A program made the translations under genes and the position numbers. Positions 63,601 to 64,000 of a stretch of DNA of 64,000 nucleotides are shown in pieces. Source of the stretch: Strongylocentrotus purpuratus (Eukaryota; Echinodermata; Echinoidea; Camarodonta; Strongylocentrotidae); NCBI RefSeq assembly GCF_000002235.5, contig NW_022145613.1:9858429-9922428 (forward strand), read 5' to 3'. The notes beneath the pieces are model-generated. The model saw nothing but the letters and a program-made list of their open reading frames with translations, was not told the origin of the DNA and ran no database searches. Numbering within the stretch: position 1 is the first letter of the stretch; every line of letters begins with the position of its first letter.

Positions 63601-64000
63601 AACCCATGCACTCCTATTGTACTCGATCAAATGCAGATTTTCACATTCAATACGCAAGAACATCAGTTTCTCAAAAAACCATTTACTATGCAGGTTCCTA
63701 ACTATGGAATGCATTGCCTGCTAATCTAAAATCTGTCCATCTAATTGTATTTGTCACATGCGTTCATACCCAATTTTATGTGAACTATCGGTTTATATAT
63801 ATTGAGTGAATAAATGAATTGAATTGAACTACTAACAAAATTAATTCAAAAAGCAAATTAAAAGGGGCAAAGTTATTGAAAACTTTCAGAATTACATTTG
63901 TGATACATAACTCTATGGATTAAAACAAATGTGAGATATACGCTTTCTCTTCGACTAACCAGAGATTGTGACGTTGAAGCTGCACTCTGCTTTGTTTCCA
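25310..64000 (-). CDS. Giant membrane-anchored HYR/SEA/EGF protein, 3' part (47 coding exons)
   Basis: One gene read right to left, open at the right edge. The joined CDS in the window is 10,057 bases, about 3,350 residues: 35 HYR domains (first partial), SEA, EGF, calcium-binding EGF, SEA with a G-S-I-K-V self-cleavage site, EGF, one transmembrane helix and a 204-residue tail ending ...ENEPGYF. Each HYR is one exon of 76-85 codons, phase 1 at both ends, with the pattern P-x-(I/V/F)-x-x-C-P, (V)(S/T)W-x-x-P-x-A-x-D-N, F-x-x-G-x-x-x-V-x-Y-x-A-x-D, C-x-F-x-V-x-V. HYR domains are Ig-like modules known from sea urchin hyalin. Hyalin itself is secreted; this product is membrane-bound, so I infer a cell-surface adhesion or matrix receptor rather than hyalin. 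All boundaries were assigned by GT/AG and phase agreement. The signal peptide and N-terminus lie beyond 64000. Confidence 0.9.
26640..26705 (-). CDS. HYR receptor, cytoplasmic tail exon (22 aa)
   Basis: Phase 0-0 exon reading TDAPTATSNQQPYIATGQEA plus AT, acceptor GATATAG|A, donor ACG|GTAATT. The tyrosine in QPYIA is a possible phosphorylation site. Skipping would keep the frame. Confidence 0.75.
26790..27115. mobile_element. TTCAGA foldback element, copy 2
   Basis: AAGCTCTGTTCAGACAT on the left and ATGTCTGAATGAACCTTAAG on the right are diverged inverses of the ends seen at 19487 and 49585. It lies in the intron between tail exons. Confidence 0.5.
27609..27677 (-). CDS. HYR receptor, cytoplasmic tail exon (23 aa)
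   Basis: Phase 0-0 exon starting PEDHESSNDTTQLS and ending VDVQESM; acceptor AATATAG|C, donor ATG|GTAATG. Acidic and Ser/Thr-rich, with no tyrosine. Confidence 0.75.
28329..28391 (-). CDS. HYR receptor, cytoplasmic tail exon (21 aa)
   Basis: Phase 0-0 exon PNDMGIHQLYAERPG then MEPQLI; acceptor CCCTACAG|C, donor ATT|GTAAGT. Contains LYAE, a possible tyrosine phosphorylation motif. Confidence 0.75.
28870..29001 (+). mobile_element. SINE-like 3' end with ATT tail
   Basis: TGTAAAGTGCTTTGAGAGGG, AAAAGCGCAATATAAAA and then (ATT)n ending at 29001. The tail stops 17 bases from the donor of the transmembrane exon (29018/29017). Confidence 0.65.
29019..29529 (-). CDS. HYR receptor, transmembrane and juxtamembrane exon (170 aa)
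   Basis: Starts in the last half of EGF3 (CEDNFEGDQCEINLSG), then a hydrophobic helix, IPTFIIVLIVAAGLLVIIVL and ten more apolar residues, followed by MRTSNDKD on the inside. The tail part holds NFIYSVEGG, a basic patch SGRSGRRRQKGER, and TPPPSY, which contains a PPxY WW-domain ligand. Entered in phase 2, left in phase 0 at AGG|GTAAGA. GC content is higher than in the neighbouring introns. Confidence 0.9.
29913..29985 (-). CDS. HYR receptor, EGF3 first half
   Basis: Reads (E)LCPVDYCENDGICVITVGLQ and RQC, then AT|GTAAGT. Joined to the next exon it gives six cysteines in EGF order. Phase 1 in, 2 out. Confidence 0.85.
30546..30640 (-). mobile_element. SINE-like 3' end, inverted copy
   Basis: (AAT)n followed by TTGGATTTATATAGCGCC and AAGGCGCT, the reverse of the SINE tails at 16405 and 28870. 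Intronic. Confidence 0.6.
30768..30984 (-). CDS. HYR receptor, SEA2 second half with cleavage site
   Basis: Phase 0 in, 1 out, 72 codons. It reads IDEVYVNTTGYLMSKVISF then SSGSIKVEYELLFETP. G-S-I-K-V at codons 22-26 matches the SEA autoproteolysis consensus G^S-x-x-V followed by a beta strand, as in MUC1 (GSVVV). The rest (VESMINKSISESTGEL...) fits the second SEA helix and final strand. Cleavage would leave the ectodomain non-covalently bound to the membrane stub. Confidence 0.88.
31470..31597 (-). CDS. HYR receptor, SEA2 first half
   Basis: Reads (V)ASSFGGAFDIEMIDGRSAIF, then SSDLNDETSSAYTALESRVTSA; acceptor CTCTCAG|T, donor GCT|GTAAGT. D-L-N-D-E-T-S-S-A-Y is the usual first-helix signature of SEA domains. 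Phase 1 in, 0 out. Confidence 0.85.
31935..32009. repeat. GA-rich microsatellite
   Basis: GAGAGAGACAGAGAC-type repeat in the intron before SEA2. Confidence 0.85.
32131..32256 (-). CDS. HYR receptor, EGF2 (calcium-binding type)
   Basis: Reads (D)VDECSKGSPCTGENQVCLN and then TAGGFTCQCSSGF...ACIK. D-V-D-E-C and C-L-N-x4-F-x-C are the calcium-binding and Asn-hydroxylation signatures of cbEGF. Phase 1-1, 42 residues, six cysteines. Confidence 0.92.
32487..32688. mobile_element. Foldback element, ATGCCTCAGTCACA ends
   Basis: ATGCCTCAGTCACATTTGC on the left and GCAAGTGTGACTGAGGCAT on the right are inverse with one mismatch. The interior is GC-rich (GCCGCTGCGGCCGTGG). 202 bp, intronic. Confidence 0.7.
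32889..33040. mobile_element. Foldback element, GGGCCTGTTTCATAGAACTT family, copy 1
   Basis: Left GGGCCTGTTTCATAGAACTTG and right ATCAAGTTTGATGAAACAGGGCCC pair as an imperfect hairpin. It shares ends and interior (GCCAATCAGATGCC) with 58388-58526. It directly abuts a TTAACCCATTGACTACTGAA fragment (32834-32889) related to 49733-49812. Confidence 0.7.
33132..33248 (-). CDS. HYR receptor, EGF1
   Basis: Reads (T)PGPCSSTPCQNSGTCTALD, then RVSFECTCTAAWTGTLCTT. Six cysteines in EGF order, phase 1-1. No calcium-binding signature. Confidence 0.9.
33597..33657. repeat. AT dinucleotide microsatellite
   Basis: About 28 AT units in the intron between SEA1 and EGF1. Confidence 0.95.
33862..34099 (-). CDS. 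HYR receptor, SEA1 second part
   Basis: Phase 0 in, 1 out. Reads FENLFRQSSVSTYFAGVQIS, SAFVDPSSDLSAIFEINLYF and on to VPQPLEFYI. The fold signature fits SEA, but the cleavage position has S-S-D-L-S-A instead of G-S-x-x-V, so this copy is probably not self-cleaving. Confidence 0.75.
35952..36058 (-). CDS. HYR receptor, SEA1 first part
   Basis: Reads (S)LSQYVARLKLNRIRDQVGPF then TQDVIDSSLVKLQED; acceptor TTTGCAG|G, donor GAT|GTGAGT. Joins HYR 35 (A|GC = Ser) and the next exon in phase. Contains the amphipathic first part of SEA1 and a basic linker. Confidence 0.75.
36104..36861. mobile_element. Foldback element with GGGCTTCNCAAGCCCC hairpins
   Basis: TTAGCCCGGGCTATTT on the left is mirrored by GCCCGGGCTAAATAGGG on the right. 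Just inside each end is a G-run/GCTTC/C-run hairpin (36136-36167 and 36820-36846). About 758 bp, intronic, no coding capacity. Confidence 0.6.
37483..37737 (-). CDS. HYR domain 35 (last, membrane-proximal)
   Basis: 85 codons. Begins (D)EEKPALVNCSSDITVYV and has WAEPSVTDNSG, then CSFVVIVQVAT. C-S replaces C-P, and five extra residues link it to SEA1. Donor A|GTAAGT differs from the G|GT of the other HYR exons. Confidence 0.88.
37824..38051. mobile_element. Foldback element, TACAGTCAAACCTGTCTA family, copy 1
   Basis: Ends TACAGTCAAACC and GGTTTGACTGTA are perfect inverses within TA, as in Tc1/mariner-derived MITEs. The body holds six or more copies of CTGTCTACAAAGACCAC. Same family as 56230-56336. 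Confidence 0.8.
38546..38788 (-). CDS. HYR domain 34
   Basis: Begins (V)DQPPTFTFCPSAINTPTDA; WTSATAIDDNG replaces the usual WTEPTATDN. The junction codon is Val (G|TT) instead of Asp. Confidence 0.88.
39201..39443 (-). CDS. HYR domain 33
   Basis: Begins (D)REDPVFSGCPTNINELLPA; WTAPMATDNTGNVSMDV has a sequon at NVS; ends CMFSVIIT. Donor G|GTTAGT. Confidence 0.9.
39731..39970 (-). CDS. HYR domain 32
   Basis: Begins (E)DQAPVVSDCPSDQSVGTDA; WTEPTATDDTGNVTV; ends CSYSVTVQ, with Tyr for the usual Phe. No frame long enough to start with Met exists here, but the splice-to-splice frame is open throughout. Confidence 0.88.
40225..40467 (-). CDS. HYR domain 31
   Basis: Begins (D)RENPVLMNCPTEVSATIAP; WTPPTATDNSGSV; ends CNFVITVS at G|GTGAGT. 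Confidence 0.9.
40776..41018 (-). CDS. HYR domain 30
   Basis: Begins (E)DMPPTITGCPSNIEQNTDV; WSEPVGTDDLGTPNMTS; ends CTFDVVIR. Confidence 0.9.
41670..41909 (-). CDS. HYR domain 29
   Basis: Begins (D)EEDPVILNCPSAITDYTPA; WTEPTSTDNDNLASL; ends CTFQITIL. Confidence 0.9.
42423..42668 (-). CDS. HYR domain 28
   Basis: Begins (E)DQSPTIVGCPSDITQPTDA; WTEPSVTDDRVNATLSA; ends CSFTVIVQ. Close in sequence to domains 30 and 32, which share the Glu junction codon. Confidence 0.9.
43044..43283 (-). CDS. HYR domain 27
   Basis: Begins (D)NEKPTFTFCPSDVTVYIQD; WTVPVAEDNVNVVS; the usual F-x-x-G is Y-N-V-G; ends CSFTVEVI. Confidence 0.9.
43560..43680. repeat. TATC/TGTC tetranucleotide microsatellite
   Basis: Degenerate (CTAT/CTGT)n in the intron between HYR 26 and 27. 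Confidence 0.85.
43770..44012 (-). CDS. HYR domain 26
   Basis: Begins (E)DFAPVIENCSSDIAQDTDP; WMEPVGSDANGAV; ends CSFRVTIS. C-S replaces C-P. Two overlapping AG acceptors exist (TCAGAG); only the first keeps phase. Confidence 0.88.
44420..44674 (-). CDS. HYR domain 25
   Basis: 85 codons, long at the front: (L)LRDNVPPVFDYCPIDFTVY. WTESIASDATGLPV; ends CNFTIELI. The junction with domain 24 is C|TG = Leu, the most divergent in the array. Confidence 0.85.
45127..45366 (-). CDS. HYR domain 24
   Basis: Begins (A)NGSPEVSGCPSDVTVNSSV; WTEPSVNDSDTVNTT; ends CVFDVTVI-C|GTGAGT. It is the only HYR exon whose last base is C. Confidence 0.87.
45633..45722 (-). pseudogene. Fossil half-copy of HYR exon 23
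   Basis: In the intron between HYR 23 and 24. On the minus strand it reads GTTMVFDNATDQFGNLGTC then RFPVTDDG and a preserved donor GG|TAGGGGC context; it aligns with the second half of domain 23 (GTTVVSYNATDQYGNLGTC QFSVTVD). The first half (CP and W blocks, acceptor) is missing, so it cannot be spliced in as a domain. Confidence 0.8.
45905..46132 (-). CDS. HYR domain 23 (short)
   Basis: 76 codons, the shortest of the array. Begins (D)DEGPTYTPCPEDLLLNTTN; WTIPVPSDNTGVV; ends CQFSVTVD at G|GTAGGG. The loss is between the CP motif and the Trp. Confidence 0.88.
46694..46930 (-). CDS. HYR domain 22 (Trp-less)
   Basis: Begins (D)KVNPLLNCSSSISLTTDAG; the W-x-x-P block is replaced by ISASVSATDNAG; ends CQFNITVS. 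One residue shorter before Cys and C-S for C-P. Confidence 0.86.
47279..47521 (-). CDS. HYR domain 21
   Basis: Begins (D)VETPVISGCPSDITVSVEA; WTEPTAADNSNNVGL; ends CLFVVTVL. A canonical copy. Confidence 0.92.
47953..48195 (-). CDS. HYR domain 20
   Basis: Begins (D)TIPPSLSSCPVDVRLVLAN; sequons at NGT and NVT; WTAPTASDNGVV; ends CSFNVTII. Confidence 0.92.
48688..48933 (-). CDS. HYR domain 19
   Basis: Begins (D)DENPVVDFCPSAQTLEFNS; WMEPTFSDNSGNVTV; several sequons (NGS, NVT, NGS, NHT); ends CSFVITIE. Confidence 0.92.
49585..49736. mobile_element. TTAAGGC...TTCAGA foldback element, copy 3 (cleanest)
   Basis: TTAAGGCTTGTTCAGATATG on the left and ACATCTGAACGAGCCTTAA on the right; 152 bp, TTAA at both borders. 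This copy best defines the family of 19487 and 26790. Confidence 0.75.
49733..49812. mobile_element. TTAACCCGTTGAC foldback element sharing a TTAA
   Basis: TTAACCCGTTGACTACTGAA to GCAAAGGGTTAA; 80 bp. Its left TTAA (49733-49736) is the right TTAA of the previous element. Related fragments lie at 32834-32889 and near 35649-35705. Confidence 0.6.
50096..50338 (-). CDS. HYR domain 18 (Trp-less)
   Basis: Begins (D)VSAPTLSTCPMSITYNSST; the usual VTWTEP is GPLFETP; TDANGILSV; ends CSFSVIIA. Confidence 0.88.
50909..51151 (-). CDS. HYR domain 17
   Basis: Begins (D)NEAPAFAGCPSDVTIILRA; WIPPTVSDNVMVAS; ends CQFTIDVQ. A GAA run lies just past the donor. Confidence 0.9.
51595..51840 (-). CDS. HYR domain 16
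   Basis: Begins (D)NELPVFTYCNTTTIVQNTD; WALPTAMDNDGISSL; ends CPFTVDVR. C-N-T-T-T-I replaces the C-P motif, as in domain 8. Confidence 0.9.
52163..52405 (-). CDS. HYR domain 15
   Basis: Begins (D)EQKPTISNCPVNITVDTDP; WTEPTASDNSGSV; ends CSFVVRVT. Canonical. Confidence 0.92.
53155..53394 (-). CDS. HYR domain 14
   Basis: Begins (D)QTPPTFSQCDRTITVIADT; C-D replaces C-P; WNVSATDNNGIPTV; ends CSLNIQVL, with Leu for the usual Phe. Confidence 0.9.
53679..53921 (-). CDS. HYR domain 13
   Basis: Begins (D)NELPVISNCTLNQEFVVDS; C-T replaces C-P; WSLPIASDNSGELGL; ends CTFTVGVL. Confidence 0.9.
54398..54640 (-). CDS. HYR domain 12
   Basis: Begins (D)NVAPVISQCPSNMTSFTDS; WAEPTATDNSEPPNV; sequons NMT, NAT and NVT; ends CSFTVTVI. 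Confidence 0.92.
55315..55557 (-). CDS. HYR domain 11
   Basis: Begins (D)TQDPVITGCPSNITVGPDP; WTEPTITDNSYSV; F-N-G-G-T replaces F-x-I-G-x; ends CSFTVTVT. Confidence 0.92.
55903..56145 (-). CDS. HYR domain 10
   Basis: Begins (D)QSAPIIRNCPGTTLSAANL; WQTPTATDPNGGV (Pro for Asn in D-N); ends CTFIVEIT. Confidence 0.9.
56230..56336. mobile_element. Foldback element, TACAGTCAAACCTGTCTA family, copy 2
   Basis: 107 bp, TACAGTCAAACCTG on the left and CAGGTTTGACTGTA on the right, with two GTCTTTGTAGACAGGTG units inside. Orientation of the internal unit is opposite to the copy at 37824. Confidence 0.8.
56617..56856 (-). CDS. HYR domain 9
   Basis: Begins (D)TEAPLFPGCPAMILTAQDA; WQLVASDNVGVV lacks the Pro after Trp; ends CNFTVIVQ. 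Confidence 0.9.
56937..56996. repeat. Paired ACGTACATGTACGT palindromes
   Basis: A perfect 18-base palindrome (56937-56954, half CCACGTACA) and a near-identical one at 56980-56996 lie 43 bases apart in an intron. Confidence 0.6.
57642..57887 (-). CDS. HYR domain 8
   Basis: Begins (D)STAPTFTNCNTTTITQSTD; WSEPTASDNSAQV; ends CTFFVIIE. C-N-T-T-T-I as in domain 16. Confidence 0.9.
58388..58526. mobile_element. Foldback element, GGGCCTGTTTCATAGAACTT family, copy 2
   Basis: CAGGGCCCTGTTTCATAGAA on the left and ACACAGGCCCCTG on the right, inverted relative to the copy at 32889. Its edge lies only about 7 bases from the splice donor of HYR 7 (58534/58533). Confidence 0.7.
58535..58780 (-). CDS. HYR domain 7
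   Basis: Begins (D)IEAPVFITCPVDMAFPLPS; WTTPIASDNTIVYTM; ends CTFTVTIT. Confidence 0.9.
59570..59809 (-). CDS. HYR domain 6
   Basis: Begins (D)VTPPVITCPSDISVNTGSG, one residue shorter before Cys; WDAVNATDNSNAV; ends CNFTVTVS. Long Met-led frames on the other strand are shadows. Confidence 0.9.
60264..60506 (-). CDS. HYR domain 5
   Basis: Begins (D)EELPVFTDCPTGINLTLPA; WSEPTATDNSLSV; ends CSFTLSVF. Confidence 0.92.
60689..61224. mobile_element. Foldback element, AAAGGTACTATGTCCC ends
   Basis: AAAGGTACTATGTCCCTTTT on the left and AAATGGGACATAGTACCTTT on the right are inverse with few mismatches. 536 bp, intronic, no coding frame. Confidence 0.75.
61567..61809 (-). CDS. HYR domain 4
   Basis: Begins (D)TVPPVLTGCPSNMNVTTDP; WSAPVATDNSIEPSL; ends CTFTVTVR. 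Confidence 0.92.
62020..62075. repeat. GATGGACAGAGAGA short tandem repeat
   Basis: About three copies of a 14-bp GA-rich unit, intronic. Confidence 0.8.
62221..62460 (-). CDS. HYR domain 3 (Trp-less)
   Basis: Begins (D)VTRPVASGCPSNTTVEPDL; VNLTAPVFTDNSGNFSL replaces the Trp block; CGVYVTVL replaces C-x-F. Four sequons (NTT, NAT, NLT, NFS). Confidence 0.88.
62778..63020 (-). CDS. HYR domain 2
   Basis: Begins (D)NIQPTISGCPSSIEVNAPS; WTPIIATDAFGIAS with Ala for Asn in D-N; ends CTFAVTVL. Confidence 0.92.
63116..63180. repeat. GAA-rich microsatellite
   Basis: Interrupted (GAA)n in the intron between HYR 1 and 2. Confidence 0.85.
63350..63826 (+). mobile_element. Non-LTR retrotransposon 3' end (degraded)
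   Basis: Plus-strand frame reads YILKLIYPFLTYCNIVWASA, SQKRTVRIIRKMPFLASAKL and on to a stop at 63722, matching the C-terminal region after the reverse transcriptase domain of LINE ORF2 (PYLxYCNxVWxxxS...QKRxVRII pattern). It ends in TGAATAAATGAATTGAATTGAA, a typical 3' tail. 5' truncated, opposite to the host gene, intronic. Clade not assigned. Confidence 0.75.
63960..64000 (-). CDS. HYR domain 1 (partial, runs off the window)
   Basis: Only the last 13 codons are visible: GNKAECSFNVTIS then G|GTTAGT. The C-S-F-N-V motif identifies the end of an HYR domain, so the array continues past the right edge. Confidence 0.85.

Noticed and set aside
63434..63724. 96-codon plus-strand frame as a host gene
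   Set aside because: It matches the C-terminal pattern of LINE ORF2 and is followed by a retrotransposon-type tail.
25310..64000. Identification as hyalin itself
   Set aside because: Hyalin is a secreted extracellular layer protein. This gene has SEA and EGF domains, a transmembrane helix and a cytoplasmic tail.

Overview
The window looks like genomic DNA from a marine invertebrate deuterostome, most likely an echinoderm and probably a sea urchin. The reasons are a very large hyalin-repeat (HYR) gene with one exon per domain, an AT-rich genome with frequent TACATGTACATG-type words, and many short inverted-repeat elements and microsatellites. Genes have introns with GT/AG boundaries and CDS phases that join exactly. 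Nothing prokaryotic, viral or plasmid-like was seen. Species assignment is inference.

Layout. (1) 1-11.9 kb: mostly non-coding, with a 66-bp minisatellite, several foldback elements, GAT/ATC-rich satellites, a TATA plus GC-box core promoter near 5.9 kb, and a 1-kb inverted-repeat-bounded element that carries five clusters of nuclear-receptor half-sites (9.06-9.78 kb). (2) 11.97-13.44 kb, plus strand: an intact 490-aa C2H2 protein with nine zinc fingers; its 5' UTR is spliced (acceptor at 11920/11921) and it has a poly(A) signal at 13486. (3) 16.87-19.29 kb, minus strand: a two-exon gene for a 520-aa nuclear-type protein, highly acidic, with seven near-identical repeats that alternate basic TPGKRRRSK blocks with Ser/Asp blocks. 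(4) 19.5-22.8 kb: nested foldback elements, a TACGC-dense element, an exact 120-bp tandem duplication and an 800-bp polypyrimidine tract. (5) 22.9-64.0 kb, minus strand: the 3' part of one giant gene that runs off the right edge.

The giant gene was reconstructed exon by exon: 35 HYR domains (the first one partial), then a SEA domain, two EGF domains (the second calcium-binding type), a second SEA domain with a canonical G-S-I-K-V self-cleavage site, a third EGF, a transmembrane helix and a cytoplasmic tail of about 204 residues. All HYR exons are phase 1-1, and all tail exons are phase 0. About 3,350 residues are encoded in the window. The product is a membrane-tethered relative of hyalin, probably a cell-surface adhesion or matrix receptor whose ectodomain is held by a non-covalent SEA heterodimer. 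Introns hold SINE tails, several foldback families, a non-LTR retrotransposon 3' end and one fossil HYR half-exon.
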